Origin: Mariprofundus sp.
GTDB taxonomy: Bacteria; Pseudomonadota; Zetaproteobacteria; Mariprofundales; Mariprofundaceae
Reading direction: 5' to 3'
Assembly (NCBI GenBank): GCA_021772775.1
Contig: JAJFLH010000031.1
Coordinates: 100,334 to 164,333, forward strand
DNA length: 64,000 bases
The translations under genes and the position numbers were made by a program. Positions 17,129 to 27,009 of the stretch are shown here, piece by piece; position 1 is the first letter of the stretch, and the number at the start of each line of letters is the position of its first letter. The notes beneath the pieces were generated by a model. The model was not told the DNA's origin and made no database searches. It saw only the letters and a program-made list of their open reading frames with translations.

Positions 17129-18547
17129 ATGCTGGAAACAGTTCTTATTGGCGTTATAGCTCTGATTTTAGGTTTATGGTTTCTGCATGAACGTAATCAA
17201 AAAAAAGCGGCTACACTTTTACATGCCTCAATCGAAACGCTGCAAGGTGACATTGAATCGCAGAGGAGTCTGATTGAGAGGCAGACAGAGAATATAACCA
17301 CGCAGAAAGTTTCCAATGCATCCTTGGGTGAGCGTGTTCAGCAGGCTGAAAAACAAACCGATGAGCTCAAACAGAGTTTAGCGGCTAAAGAGGCTAGCCT
17401 GAATAGTTTGAATCGAGAGATTGGTGATTTTAAATCTACAATAAGTGAGCTGGAAACACGCTTATCTGAAGAGCGTAAAGCGGCCATAGATAAGTTGGCC
17501 TTACTGGAAGAGGCCAAAGTGAAGTTGGGTAATGAATTTAAGCTGCTGGCCAATCAAATTTTTGAAGAGAAGGGCAAATCACTATCTCAACAAAGCCGTC
17601 TGAGCCTGGATGAAGTATTGAAACCGATGCGAGAACAGTTGGGGGATTTTCGCAAACGCGTCGATGAGATCCATACCGATGACAGCAAAGAGCGTGCATC
17701 GCTCAAAGAGCATTTAAATCAACTTAAAGAACTGAATCAGCAAATGAGCAGTGATGCGTTAAATCTGACACAAGCACTTAAAGGTGAGAGCAAATCACAA
17801 GGCAATTGGGGTGAAATGATTCTTGAACGCATTCTTGAAACGTCAGGCTTGCGTGAAGGTGAGGAGTTCGCTCGCGAGCAATCCTTTACAGGTGAGGATG
17901 GAAGGCGTTTACGTCCAGATGTGGTTATTTATATGCCGGGCGATAAACAGGTGATCATTGATTCAAAAGTCTCCCTTACCGATTATGAGCGAGCTGTTTC
18001 AGCTAGTGAAGAGGCAGAACGTAAAGTGGCGTTAACGGCACATTTGCGTAGTCTGAAAGGTCATATCCATAGTTTGTCGAGTAAGAGGTATGATCACCTT
18101 CCGAATGTGCACTCTCCTGACTATGTATTGATGTTTATGCCTATTGAGGGGGCTTATTTGATGGCGATTGAAGCCGATTCCACTATTTTTGAATCTGCCT
18201 TTGAGCAGCGGGTAGCTGTTGTCACGCCTTCGACCCTTTATGCAACGTTAAAATTGATCGAACAACTCTGGCGCTATGAGCGCCAAAGTGAGAACGTCGT
18301 CAAATTGATTGATCGATCCAGTAAACTGCATGATAAAATGGTCTCATTTATTGAATCGTTTGAAGAGATTGGCAACAGGCTTGAACAGGCGCGAAATGCA
18401 TATGACATGTCTCTAAACAGGATTAAATCAGGCCCGGGCAATGTTATCAATCAAATTGCGACACTGGGTGTTTTGGCTGGAAAGACCAAAAAAGAGTTGC
18501 CGCATCATTTGATTGAAACTGCAGAATATCAAAATAAATTAGAATAA
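17129..18547 (+). CDS. rmuC: RmuC-family DNA recombination protein
   Basis: This 472-residue protein has an N-terminal membrane anchor (about residues 3-18) and a long coiled coil (about 20-200). Next comes the RmuC nuclease-like core with KGESKSQGNWGEMILERILE, LRPDVVIYMPGDKQVIIDSK and FMPIEGAYLMAIEAD. E. coli RmuC limits inversions at short inverted repeats; the core belongs to the PD-(D/E)XK-like group. It follows zwf by 25 bases and may be co-transcribed with it. Confidence 0.95.
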   Translation: MLETVLIGVIALILGLWFLHERNQKKAATLLHASIETLQGDIESQRSLIERQTENITTQKVSNASLGERVQQAEKQTDELKQSLAAKEASLNSLNREIGDFKSTISELETRLSEERKAAIDKLALLEEAKVKLGNEFKLLANQIFEEKGKSLSQQSRLSLDEVLKPMREQLGDFRKRVDEIHTDDSKERASLKEHLNQLKELNQQMSSDALNLTQALKGESKSQGNWGEMILERILETSGLREGEEFAREQSFTGEDGRRLRPDVVIYMPGDKQVIIDSKVSLTDYERAVSASEEAERKVALTAHLRSLKGHIHSLSSKRYDHLPNVHSPDYVLMFMPIEGAYLMAIEADSTIFESAFEQRVAVVTPSTLYATLKLIEQLWRYERQSENVVKLIDRSSKLHDKMVSFIESFEEIGNRLEQARNAYDMSLNRIKSGPGNVINQIATLGVLAGKTKKELPHHLIETAEYQNKLE

Positions 18548-18612
18548 GGTGCTTTAACTGATGGTTATCCCTGCTATTTTTCTTCACATGGATTGTGAAT
18601 ATTGGGTTGAAT

Positions 18613-19062
18613 ATGTTTAATCGTATATTGGTGTTATGTATTGGTAATATCTGCCGTTCTCCACTGGCCGAGGCATTGCTCTCCAGAGCCTTGCCAGGGG
18701 TCGAAGTTGACTCGGCAGGTTTAGGTGCGTTAGTTGATTATCCGGCGGCACCAGAGATGCAAAAAATTGCACAAGATGATTATGAGTTAGATTTAAGCGG
18801 CCATCGTGCAAAACAGATGTCTAAACAACTTGTGCAGTCTGCGGATGTCGTCTTTGTGATGAGTGATGGGCAGAAACAGCATGTGAAAGAGAAGTTTCCT
18901 CATCTTGGTGGACGCGTGTTATTGCTTAGTCATTTTTCATCCGCTAATATGAAAGGAATAAATGTTGCAGATCCATACAAAAAAAGTGAAGAGGCTTTTA
19001 TTGTATGTGCGCAACAAATTTCAATACATGTCGATGCGATTAGCAAAGCACTGAAACGATAG
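18613..19062 (+). CDS. Low-molecular-weight protein-tyrosine phosphatase
   Basis: A protein of about 149 residues from ATG 18613 has the P-loop CIGNICRS at residues 9-16 and the general-acid loop ADPYKKSEEAF near the C-terminus, the full LMW-PTP pattern. A GTG six codons upstream (18595) is an alternative start. In bacteria such enzymes often dephosphorylate BY-kinases for exopolysaccharide (Wzb/Ptp type) or arsenate. No kinase or capsule gene is adjacent, so the substrate is unknown. It ends convergent to metH. Confidence 0.9.
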   Translation: MFNRILVLCIGNICRSPLAEALLSRALPGVEVDSAGLGALVDYPAAPEMQKIAQDDYELDLSGHRAKQMSKQLVQSADVVFVMSDGQKQHVKEKFPHLGGRVLLLSHFSSANMKGINVADPYKKSEEAFIVCAQQISIHVDAISKALKR

Positions 19063-19069
19063 AGCGATG

Positions 19070-19107
19070 TTTAAGGCCACTTCTAAATATTTAGAAGTGG
19101 CCTTAAA
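19070..19107. terminator. Perfect 38-base palindromic bidirectional terminator
   Basis: Two 19-base arms are exact reverse complements with no spacer, starting TTTAAGGCCACTTCTAAAT. It sits between the convergent phosphatase and metH genes and carries A/T runs on both sides, so it can end transcription from either direction. Confidence 0.85.
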
Positions 19108-19135
19108 CAAAGACTTTATCGGCATTAAAGCTTAA

Positions 19136-22100
19136 TCAATAACCTAACACAGGCGCCAGCCACTTTTCAGCCTCGTCCATGCTCATGCCTTTACGTTTAG
19201 CATAATCTGCCACCTGATCTTTGTTGATTTTTCCAACGGTGAAGTAGTGGGCTTCAGGATTAGCAAAATAGAGACCGGAGACTGCAGCAGCAGGCAACAT
19301 GGCGAAGGACTCAGTCAGTTCCATACCAATGTTCGCTTCAACATTGAGCAGACTCCATAACGTAGCTTTCTCCGTATGTTCCGGGCAGGCAGGATAACCG
19401 GCAGCGGGGCGGATACCCTGATACTTTTCGCGTACGATCTCCTCAACGCTAAGTGATTCATCTGCAGCGTATGCCCAGTGCTTCGTACGTACATCCTTAT
19501 GCAACATTTCAGCCAGTGCTTCAGCCAAACGATCAGCCAGTACCTTAATCATAATGGCAGCGTAATCATCGTTGTCGGCTTCATAAGCTTTCGCTTTTTC
19601 TTCAGCTCCGAAGATACCGATGGTAAATGCACCAATATGATCGTTCTCTTTGGCCACAAAATCAGACAGACAGAGGTTGGCACGGGAATCCTTTTTATCC
19701 TGTTGCTGACGCACAAAATGGAACCTGCTTGTTTCTTTACCCGTTGCGTCGTAAACAATGACGCTGTCATCATCTGTGGATGCAGCAGGGAAGAGGCCGA
19801 ATACAGCTTTGGCGGTGAACCACTCTTCTGCAATGATTGTATCGAGCCACACCTGAGCTTCATTGAACACTTTCTGCGCTTCTTTACCCTTATGAGGATC
19901 GTTGAGGATGCGTGGATAAGCACCGTTTAATTCCCAGGCAGAGAAGAATGGTGTCCAGTCGATATAATCACGAATATCACTAATGGAGATATTATCTAAT
20001 ACCTGTACACCCAGTGTTGCCGGTGCAGCAGCAATATTTCTGCTATTCAATGCAGTTATATTGGCACGAGCATCGGCAAGCGAGAGCCAATCTGTCTGAC
20101 TCTGTCGACCCAGGTAACGATCACGTACCGCCTCATACTCTGCACGGGTTTTGCTAACAAAATCAGTGCGATTGGCTGCGGAGATCAGGTTCTGAGCTAC
20201 ACCAACTGCGCGTGAAGCGTCTTTCACCCAGATTACCGGTTCATCATATTCGTGCATGATCTTTACAGCAGTATGAGCTTTCGATGTCGTAGCACCACCA
20301 AGCATGACAGGCGTGGTAAAACCAAGACGCTTCATCTCTTTGGCCAGATGTACCATCTCATCCAGAGATGGTGTAATCAGACCGGATAGGCCGATGATGT
20401 CAACATTATGCTTCTTGGCTTCGTCCAGAATTTTTGCAGCAGGCACCATCACACCGAGATCAATCACTTCGAAGTTATTGCACTGCAACACCACGCCCAC
20501 GATGTTTTTACCGATATCGTGCACATCACCTTTTACAGTTGCCATCAACACTTTACCGTTCGAGGAGGAGGCGCCTTCAGCTTTTTCTTCTTCAATGTAT
20601 GGCATTAGCCAAGCCACGGCTTTTTTCATCACACGGGCTGATTTCACCACCTGCGGCAGAAACATTTTGCCATCACCAAACAGATCGCCAACCACGTTCA
20701 TGCCATCCATCAATGGGCCTTCGATCACTTCAATCGGACGATTGAACAGCTGGCGCGCTTCTTCAGTATCTTCGTCGACAAATGCATCAATGCCTTTGAC
20801 CAGAGCATGCTCAAGACGTTTGTCTACCGGTAACTTACGCCACTCTTCGTCAGCCTTTTTGGCCACGGTACCATCGCCACGATAGTTATCGGCAATAGAG
20901 AGCAGGTGATCGGTTGCATTGTCATTACGGTTAAGCACGACATCTTCCACTGCATCACGCAGCTCTTTGGGTAGCTCTTCATAAATTTCCAGCATACCTG
21001 CATTGACGATGCCCATATCCATGCCCTGTTTGATGGCGTAGTAGAGGAATACCGAATGAATGGCTTCACGAACCGGATTGTTACCACGGAAAGAGAAGGA
21101 TACGTTAGATACGCCACCGGAGATCATCGCATGTGGCAGGTTCTGTTTGATCCAGCCGGTTGCTTCAATGAAATCAACAGCATAGTTGTTGTGCTCTTCA
21201 ATACCGGTTGCGATAGCGAATATATTCGGGTCGAAGATAATATCCTGCGGTGGAATACCACACTCATCGACCAGAATACGATAAGATTTTTCACAGATTT
21301 CAATTTTACGTTCAAAGGTGTCGGCCTGACCCTCTTCGTCAAAAGCCATAACCACAACTGCAGCACCATATTTTGCTAATAGTTTGGCGTGATGTACAAA
21401 GGCTTCTTTGCCCTCTTTCATAGAGATGGAGTTGACCACACCTTTACCTTGAAAACATTTCAGACCTGCCTCGATAATCTCCCATTTTGATGAGTCGATC
21501 ATGACAGGTACACGCGAGATATCTGGTTCAGAAGCGATCAGGTTGAGGAAAGTAACCATCGCCTTTTTACCATCGAGCATTGCTTCGTCCATATTGATAT
21601 CGATGATCTGAGCACCGTTCTCAACCTGGTCGCGACATACATCGAGTGCTTTATTATAGTTACCTTCCAGAATCAGGCGTTTGAACATAGCTGACCCGGT
21701 CACATTGGCACGTTCTCCAACGTTCACAAACAGAGAGTTGTTATCGATATGCAGTGGTTCAAGGCCGGAGAGGCGACATATCACAGGTTGATTAGGGGCA
21801 GGGCGGGGCGCAATGCCTTCAACAGCCTTGGCCATAGCACGAATATGATCTGGGCCCGTACCACAGCAGCCCCCAATAACATTGAGGAAGCCGGATTCAG
21901 CCCACTCTTTGATCTCGGCCGCCATCTCTTCCGCTGTTTCATCATAACCACCCATGGCATTCGGTAGGCCGGCATTCGGGTGGGCATTGATAGCACAGGA
22001 AACTGTATTAGAAAGCTCTTCAATATATTGACGTAACTCACCGGCACCTAAGGCACAATTCAAGCCAATAGAGATCGGATTAGCATGTGCTAAGGAGTTG

Positions 22101-22786
22101 TAAAAGGCGGTAGCTGTTTGACCGGATAGGGTGCGTCCAGATGCATCTGTGATGGTGCCAGAGATCATGATCGGCAGCTCTACATCGGTATCTTCGAAGT
22201 ATTGTTTCACAGCAAATACAGCCGCTTTCGCGTTGAGCACATCAAAAACTGTTTCAATCAAGATGATATCTGCACCACCATCAATCAGGCCACGTGTGGC
22301 TTCGATATAGGTTTCAACCAGCTCATCAAAGGTAACATTGCGAAAACCAGGATCATTCACATCGGGTGAGATCGAAGCGGTACGAGATGTGGGGCCTAAT
22401 ACACCTGCAACAAAACGCGGTTTGTCTGGTGTTGCGATTGCATCACAAGCTTCTCTGGCCAGTTTAGCACCGGCGACATTTAACTCATAAACCAGCTCCT
22501 CCATGCCATAATCTGCCATGGAGGCGGCGTTGGCGTTAAATGTATTGGTTTCGATGATATCGGAACCAGCTTGCAGATAATCACTGTGAATATCACGAAT
22601 AATATGTGGCTGAGTTAATGATAAGAGATCATTATTACCTTTCAGTTCAGATGCCCAGTCGGCAAAACGTTCACCACGATAATCGGCTTCTTCAAGCTTG
22701 TGACGCTGGATCATAGTGCCCATGGCACCATCCAGTATCAGGATACGTTTCTGCATATGTGTGAGTAAAAGGTTAGATTCATTCAT
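19136..22786 (-). CDS. metH: Cobalamin-dependent methionine synthase
   Basis: The 1216-residue length and four modules match MetH. The N-terminal homocysteine domain begins [11 protein letters not shown] and has its zinc Cys pair in [11 protein letters not shown]. The methyltetrahydrofolate domain contains [13 protein letters not shown]. The B12 domain has [13 protein letters not shown], with His as the lower cobalt ligand, and the C-terminal activation domain contains [12 protein letters not shown]. It transfers methyl from 5-methyl-THF to homocysteine. ATG 22786 is preferred over the one three codons upstream; neither has a strong ribosome site. I saw no cobalamin or SAM riboswitch in the 260 bases upstream. 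Confidence 0.98.
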   Translation of the reverse strand: MNESNLLLTHMQKRILILDGAMGTMIQRHKLEEADYRGERFADWASELKGNNDLLSLTQPHIIRDIHSDYLQAGSDIIETNTFNANAASMADYGMEELVYELNVAGAKLAREACDAIATPDKPRFVAGVLGPTSRTASISPDVNDPGFRNVTFDELVETYIEATRGLIDGGADIILIETVFDVLNAKAAVFAVKQYFEDTDVELPIMISGTITDASGRTLSGQTATAFYNSLAHANPISIGLNCALGAGELRQYIEELSNTVSCAINAHPNAGLPNAMGGYDETAEEMAAEIKEWAESGFLNVIGGCCGTGPDHIRAMAKAVEGIAPRPAPNQPVICRLSGLEPLHIDNNSLFVNVGERANVTGSAMFKRLILEGNYNKALDVCRDQVENGAQIIDINMDEAMLDGKKAMVTFLNLIASEPDISRVPVMIDSSKWEIIEAGLKCFQGKGVVNSISMKEGKEAFVHHAKLLAKYGAAVVVMAFDEEGQADTFERKIEICEKSYRILVDECGIPPQDIIFDPNIFAIATGIEEHNNYAVDFIEATGWIKQNLPHAMISGGVSNVSFSFRGNNPVREAIHSVFLYYAIKQGMDMGIVNAGMLEIYEELPKELRDAVEDVVLNRNDNATDHLLSIADNYRGDGTVAKKADEEWRKLPVDKRLEHALVKGIDAFVDEDTEEARQLFNRPIEVIEGPLMDGMNVVGDLFGDGKMFLPQVVKSARVMKKAVAWLMPYIEEEKAEGASSSNGKVLMATVKGDVHDIGKNIVGVVLQCNNFEVIDLGVMVPAAKILDEAKKHNVDIIGLSGLITPSLDEMVHLAKEMKRLGFTTPVMLGGATTSKAHTAVKIMHEYDEPVIWVKDASRAVGVAQNLISAANRTDFVSKTRAEYEAVRDRYLGRQSQTDWLSLADARANITALNSRNIAAAPATLGVQVLDNISISDIRDYIDWTPFFSAWELNGAYPRILNDPHKGKEAQKVFNEAQVWLDTIIAEEWFTAKAVFGLFPAASTDDDSVIVYDATGKETSRFHFVRQQQDKKDSRANLCLSDFVAKENDHIGAFTIGIFGAEEKAKAYEADNDDYAAIMIKVLADRLAEALAEMLHKDVRTKHWAYAADESLSVEEIVREKYQGIRPAAGYPACPEHTEKATLWSLLNVEANIGMELTESFAMLPAAAVSGLYFANPEAHYFTVGKINKDQVADYAKRKGMSMDEAEKWLAPVLGY

Positions 22787-23057
22787 GGCGTGCAAGCTAA
22801 CAGCACTGTGACATGGTAGAAATAATTAAATAGTCCTGTACTTTGTATTATATATATTCAAAGAGGATTGAATGCGTTGTTTTCAGAATTTCAGAATAAG
22901 GGAGTTTGTAGAGGTGGTGAAAAAAGATATGATGTTTCTGGCAAACAGGTAATAAGGAAATAGCTGGTATCACGCCAGAGGAATTAAGAAGGACTTTAAA
23001 CGTCGCATAATGGATATTATGTAAAGTTATAAAAGCAGACGATAACGGAGAGGTCAT

Positions 23058-23870
23058 TTGCCAGATAGAATAAACAAGCAACAGACATATTACGACAAAT
23101 TACAAACACTTATGAAAGTCTTACGCCAAGAGTGCCCTTGGGATCGTGAACAGACCTTGCTTTCACTGCGACAATATACGCTTGAAGAAGTTCACGAAGT
23201 GATCGAAGCTGTTGAGTTGGCTGATGCCAGTGATGAATGGGAGCCTCTTAAAAAAGAGTTAGGAGATCTTCTCATCCAAATTCTGTTCTATTCTCGTTTG
23301 GCTGAGGAAGCCAAACAATTTGATCTGGCTGATGTCATTGATACATTGATAGATAAAATGATTTATCGTCACCCCCATGTCTTTGACGATGCTAAGCCAA
23401 TAGATGTAAACGATCAGTGGGATCGCCTAAAAGATCTCGAGCGTTTAAATGATTCAAATCAAACGAAACGCAGTAGCTTGATGGATGATATCTCACCATT
23501 ACCCGCACTAAAATATGCTCAAAAGCAGCAGCAGCGTGCTGCACGTGTTGGATTTGACTGGTCCGAAGCATCCGATGTGATGATAAAAATGCGTGAAGAG
23601 TTGGATGAACTAGAGCGTGAAGTGATCAATCAACATGATAAACGTAGAGTTGAGGATGAATTTGGTGATGTTTTGTTTACGCTTGCAAACTTGGCACGCA
23701 AATTGGATCTTGATGCAGAGTTATGCTTGATGCAAACCAATCGCAAGTTTGCGTCTCGCTTTCGAGGTATGGAAAAAACAGCTTCAGATCGTGGGGATTC
23801 CCTGGCTGATATGGATCTTGATACGATGGAATCACTTTATCAGGAAGTAAAAGAAAGAATGAGATCATAA
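23058..23870 (+). CDS. mazG: Nucleoside triphosphate pyrophosphohydrolase MazG
   Basis: This 270-residue protein carries two MazG units. The first has CPWDREQT and the metal-binding EEVHEVIEA followed by KKELGDLLIQI, and the second has EELDELEREV and DEFGDVLFTLANLAR. MazG hydrolyses NTPs to NMP and PPi and removes damaged nucleotides or lowers ppGpp. The start is TTG at 23058 with GGAG eight bases upstream. The gene is divergent from metH. Confidence 0.95.
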   Translation: MPDRINKQQTYYDKLQTLMKVLRQECPWDREQTLLSLRQYTLEEVHEVIEAVELADASDEWEPLKKELGDLLIQILFYSRLAEEAKQFDLADVIDTLIDKMIYRHPHVFDDAKPIDVNDQWDRLKDLERLNDSNQTKRSSLMDDISPLPALKYAQKQQQRAARVGFDWSEASDVMIKMREELDELEREVINQHDKRRVEDEFGDVLFTLANLARKLDLDAELCLMQTNRKFASRFRGMEKTASDRGDSLADMDLDTMESLYQEVKERMRS

Positions 23871-23929
23871 TGCCTATGGCATTCATTAAATGACTAATAA
23901 TATTAAACAGTTAATAAGGATCTATAATC

Positions 23930-24238
23930 ATGGCCAGTAAAGATGAAACTAAAGTGGAAAATACTCAGGAACTACAAATTCAGGTACCTGAAGCTGTACA
24001 GCGAGGTAATTATGCCAATCAATTTATTTCCAGCCACACTTCTGAGGAGTTCATTCTCGACTTTATTCTTGCTAGCCCCCCTGCCGGCGTTGTGAATGCC
24101 CGTGTTGTAGTTTCTCCTGGTCATGCCAAACGTATTGCAGCTGCTTTACTTGAAAATGTAACGCGTTATGAGGCTATTTTTGGTGAAATAACTTCTATCA
24201 CCCCAATTGATAGAGAAGAGCATAGTATAACGCATTGA
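23930..24238 (+). CDS. DUF3467 family protein
   Basis: A 102-residue protein with ANQFISSHTSEEFILDFILA and VVVSPGHAKRIAAALLENV matches the conserved DUF3467 pattern, a small cytoplasmic protein of unknown role. The start follows AAGGA. It sits between mazG and pgsA in the same direction. Confidence 0.8.
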   Translation: MASKDETKVENTQELQIQVPEAVQRGNYANQFISSHTSEEFILDFILASPPAGVVNARVVVSPGHAKRIAAALLENVTRYEAIFGEITSITPIDREEHSITH

Positions 24239-24310
24239 ATAAGCGCCATTAGATCATAAAAACTAGATTTCTCCTTTACCTACGCCTGCCATCGGTGATA
24301 CTTGTGACAT

Positions 24311-24865
24311 ATGCTATGGACTATTTCTAATCAGTTAACTCTGGGACGTGTGATTCTAATTCCAATCTTGATGGCCGTATTTTATTTGCCAACCCCATTG
24401 AGCTACTGGCTGGCAGCTACGATATTTTCATTGGCAGCCTTTACAGATTGGTTGGATGGTTATTTGGCACGCACACGCGGCGAAGAGACTGCTTTTGGCC
24501 GCTTTCTTGATCCCGTAGCAGATAAACTTCTGGTTGCGACAGCACTGGTACTGCTTGTCTCTGCCGATATGGCTCCCGCTCTCCTGGCTGTCATTATCAT
24601 CGGTCGTGAAATAACCATAGGCGCTCTGCGTGAATGGTTGGCGCAAAGGGCGGCGGTAATTGTACATGTATCTCAAATGGCAAAGTGGAAAACAGCTATT
24701 CAAATGATAGCTATTGTACTGCTGCTGCTTCACATCGATATTCTGGGTTACTCCATGCATGAAACTGGCCTAGTACTCCTCTGGCTCGCTGCAGCGCTTA
24801 CACTATGGTCAGGTTATGAATATATCCGCGATGCTTGGCCTGAATTAAAAGATGTTTCCAAGTGA
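24311..24865 (+). CDS. pgsA: CDP-diacylglycerol-glycerol-3-phosphate 3-phosphatidyltransferase
   Basis: At 184 residues this is the usual PgsA size, with several membrane helices and the CDP-alcohol phosphotransferase motif DGYLARTRGEETAFGRFLDP followed by VADK. It makes phosphatidylglycerol phosphate at the inner membrane, the committed step to anionic phospholipids. It ends 17 bases before the convergent alcohol dehydrogenase gene. Confidence 0.95.
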   Translation: MLWTISNQLTLGRVILIPILMAVFYLPTPLSYWLAATIFSLAAFTDWLDGYLARTRGEETAFGRFLDPVADKLLVATALVLLVSADMAPALLAVIIIGREITIGALREWLAQRAAVIVHVSQMAKWKTAIQMIAIVLLLLHIDILGYSMHETGLVLLWLAAALTLWSGYEYIRDAWPELKDVSK

Positions 24866-24881
24866 TCGTGCTCAAGTAATC

Positions 24882-26066
24882 TCATAAACGCGATTGAATC
24901 AGTGCCTCAAGCTCAGCTTTAGTCAATTCGATTGGGTTTGTAGCCATACTTCCACCACTGATATTGGCAATGATATTGGCAATATCTTCCGTAACAACAC
25001 CATAGTTTGAAAGCTTTGGCATGTTTAACTTCTCACTCCATTGCTTGAGTAAAGCAAGTAGCGCTTGATGCGCAGTCGTATCATCCAAGTTTGGCTGAAG
25101 TGTCATAAGCCGCCCTATTTGGGCATATTTTTTTAAACTCAAACTATCAGGTTTGCGCTCTATCAATGCAGTGATATTGGTACGTGTGGCTTCATACAAT
25201 AGCGTTCCGCACACTACGCCATGCGGGATAGGAAAATAGGCGCCCAACGGTGAAGCAAGCCCATGCACTGAGCCCAAGCCTGCATTCGCCAGTGTTATGC
25301 CCGACATGGAAGATGCATAAAGCATCGCAGCACGGGCTTCTATATTGTCACCCTGATCAAATGCTACAGGTAATGCTGCTCGGACTTTTTCTAATCCACT
25401 CAAAGCCAACGCATCAGTGACTGGGTTGGCACGCGTGGAGACAAATGATTCAAGTAACTGTGTAAAGGCATCCATGCCGCAGGCTGCAGTGACCGCAGCT
25501 GAACAGTTAATCGTCAATTCAGGGTCAAGAATAATATGTTTGGGAACCAGTTCTTCATGACGAAATGACTTTTTAAACCCATCCTTACTGATGACAGATA
25601 AAACAGCATTTTTACTTGTTTCACCTCCAGTTCCTGCTGTTGTTGGAATTGCAATAAAAGGAGTCGATGGACCTGTATATGTTTTACCTCGCCCTACCCC
25701 TTCCAGATACTCCATGACTGAATCACCGCTGCTGAGTAAGCCAGCAATGGCTTTACCTGCATCGACTGTACTTCCACCGCCAATAGCAACCACACAATCA
25801 GGCATGAATGCATGGAATTCAGCCACGGCTCTATCGACCAGTTGCGGCGATGGTTCTGAATCCACTCGAATGCGTCGAATTTCACAGTCGGCTTGTAAAG
25901 CCAATAATATATCTTGGCAATGTGACGAGTGATCAAATGAAGTTGCACCAGTTACAAGTAATATTTTACGTCCATATTGCTGCATAATAATCTCAGGCAG
26001 TGCATATCGTTTACCAATTCCAAAATGAATATGTGGTGTTGATGCTACAAAAAATGAATGAATCAT
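24882..26066 (-). CDS. Iron-containing alcohol dehydrogenase
   Basis: About 394 residues from ATG 26066. The NAD-binding loop GGGSTVDAGKAIAGLL, PTTAGTGGE and the metal-binding HGLASPLGAYFPIPHG are hallmarks of the group III (iron) alcohol dehydrogenase family. Substrates in this family range from ethanol and butanol to lactaldehyde or glycerol and cannot be told from sequence. The frame stays open upstream through the antisense of tRNA-Glu, so starts beyond 26100 are unlikely. ATG 26096 is an alternative. No clear ribosome site precedes either ATG. Confidence 0.9.
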   Translation of the reverse strand: MIHSFFVASTPHIHFGIGKRYALPEIIMQQYGRKILLVTGATSFDHSSHCQDILLALQADCEIRRIRVDSEPSPQLVDRAVAEFHAFMPDCVVAIGGGSTVDAGKAIAGLLSSGDSVMEYLEGVGRGKTYTGPSTPFIAIPTTAGTGGETSKNAVLSVISKDGFKKSFRHEELVPKHIILDPELTINCSAAVTAACGMDAFTQLLESFVSTRANPVTDALALSGLEKVRAALPVAFDQGDNIEARAAMLYASSMSGITLANAGLGSVHGLASPLGAYFPIPHGVVCGTLLYEATRTNITALIERKPDSLSLKKYAQIGRLMTLQPNLDDTTAHQALLALLKQWSEKLNMPKLSNYGVVTEDIANIIANISGGSMATNPIELTKAELEALIQSRL

Positions 26067-26140
26067 TTTGTTAACATAGCAGTCTAATAGACTCATGACT
26101 AGGAATCTAATTGCTGAACTAGACAATAAAAACATTTTGA

Positions 26141-26168
26141 TTGACGCATGAATTTTGTTCGCTAATGT
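26141..26168 (+). promoter_or_regulatory. Sigma-70 promoter for tRNA-Glu
   Basis: TTGACG (26141-26146), a 16-base spacer and TAATGT (26163-26168) lie 18 bases before the mature tRNA. Confidence 0.6.
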
Positions 26169-26186
26169 TCGCCGCGGTCCAACGAT

Positions 26187-26262
26187 GTCCCCATCGTCTA
26201 GAGGCCTAGGACACTGCCCTTTCACGGCGGCAACAGGGGTTCGAATCCCCTTGGGGACGCCA
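26187..26262 (+). tRNA. tRNA-Glu (anticodon TTC), CCA encoded
   Basis: The full cloverleaf is visible: acceptor GTCCCCA/TGGGGAC, anticodon stem CTGCC/GGCGG around loop CTTTCAC, T-loop GTTCGAATC, discriminator G and a genomic CCA. It closely matches E. coli tRNA-Glu. Confidence 0.97.
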
Positions 26263-26266
26263 ATCT

Positions 26267-26300
26267 AAAAAGGAGTTACGGAAACGTAGCTCCTTTTTTT
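26267..26300 (+). terminator. Terminator of tRNA-Glu
   Basis: AAAAGGAGTTACG pairs with CGTAGCTCCTTTT (one T-G wobble) around a GAAA tetraloop and ends in seven T. Confidence 0.92.
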
Positions 26301-26470
26301 ATGCCATCATAATTTAGGTCTGATGCAACTAACTCTATAGGCTAAAGAGATAAACTATTTTCCCAAGCTTACCTCTCAATATTTGGATTGCGCTGTAGTA
26401 CGCTTGCCCGAATAACTGCAATAGGCATCGAGAAAATGATCACAATGAGATCTTTCTGTTTTTAGAGAAA

Positions 26471-26587
26471 TTATAATATAGACGTCGTGAATCCCATTAC
26501 GCCTATGATTACTGTTACAATAACTATTGTTTCCAAATCACTCTGTAGATCATGTCCCGATTCCGTTTCTTTGAATTGTTTGATCAT
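26471..26587 (-). CDS. 38-residue single-helix membrane miniprotein
   Basis: A short frame begins MIKQFKETESGHDLQSDLET and ends with a hydrophobic helix of about 18 residues. An AAGGAG sits exactly seven bases before the ATG, which is the main reason to believe in it. The 440 bases between the two tRNA genes hold nothing else that I can recognise. I know no family for it. It is a hypothetical small membrane protein, possibly a regulator of a larger membrane complex. Confidence 0.45.
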   Translation of the reverse strand: MIKQFKETESGHDLQSDLETIVIVTVIIGVMGFTTSIL

Positions 26588-26741
26588 ATTCAGACTCCTT
26601 GCTATTGCTTTAAGTCCGAAGTATGTAGATAGGTTGATAGATTCAATGTGATGAGTGTCACGCATGCTGCGAAAGTCAAATCTCGACCAAGTGTTCTGCA
26701 TTGTAAGGTGATTGTGGTCTCTAACGATGGGGAGTAAAAAA

Positions 26742-26817
26742 TGGAGCCGGCAACAGGAGTCGAACCCGTGACCTGCTGATTACAAATCAGCTGCTCTACC
26801 AACTGAGCTATGCCGGC
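26742..26817 (-). tRNA. tRNA-Thr (anticodon TGT), CCA encoded
   Basis: Acceptor GCCGGCA/TGCCGGC, D-arm AGCTCAGTTGGTAGAGC, anticodon stem GCTGA/TCAGC with loop TTTGTAA, T-loop GGTTCGACTCC, then discriminator T and CCA. The anticodon TGT reads threonine ACA codons. Confidence 0.96.
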
Positions 26818-26837
26818 CTTTCAATTTTGATGGGCGA

Positions 26838-26865
26838 AGCATACCCAGACAAGCATGAGACTCAA
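26838..26865 (-). promoter_or_regulatory. Sigma-70 promoter for tRNA-Thr
   Basis: On the minus strand TTGAGT (26865-26860), a 16-base spacer and TATGCT (26843-26838) lie about 20 bases before the tRNA. Confidence 0.55.
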
Positions 26866-27009
26866 GTGTAAAAACACCTTTTTTCACTTTTTTATTGTGA
26901 AATAACAAGAAAAAATATGCACAATCACACTACAGTACCAAGAAGTCCTTCTGTGGCTGATAATCAGAGCTTATAGTTATCTGTGAACGCGTTCTACTGA
27001 GTTGAACTT

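Noticed and set aside
22787..23057. Riboswitch for cobalamin or SAM upstream of metH
   Set aside because: The gap lacks the conserved B12-box and SAM-I stems; it looks like plain divergent promoter DNA.
26067..26225. Upstream extension of the alcohol dehydrogenase
   Set aside because: It reads antisense to the tRNA-Glu gene and its promoter.
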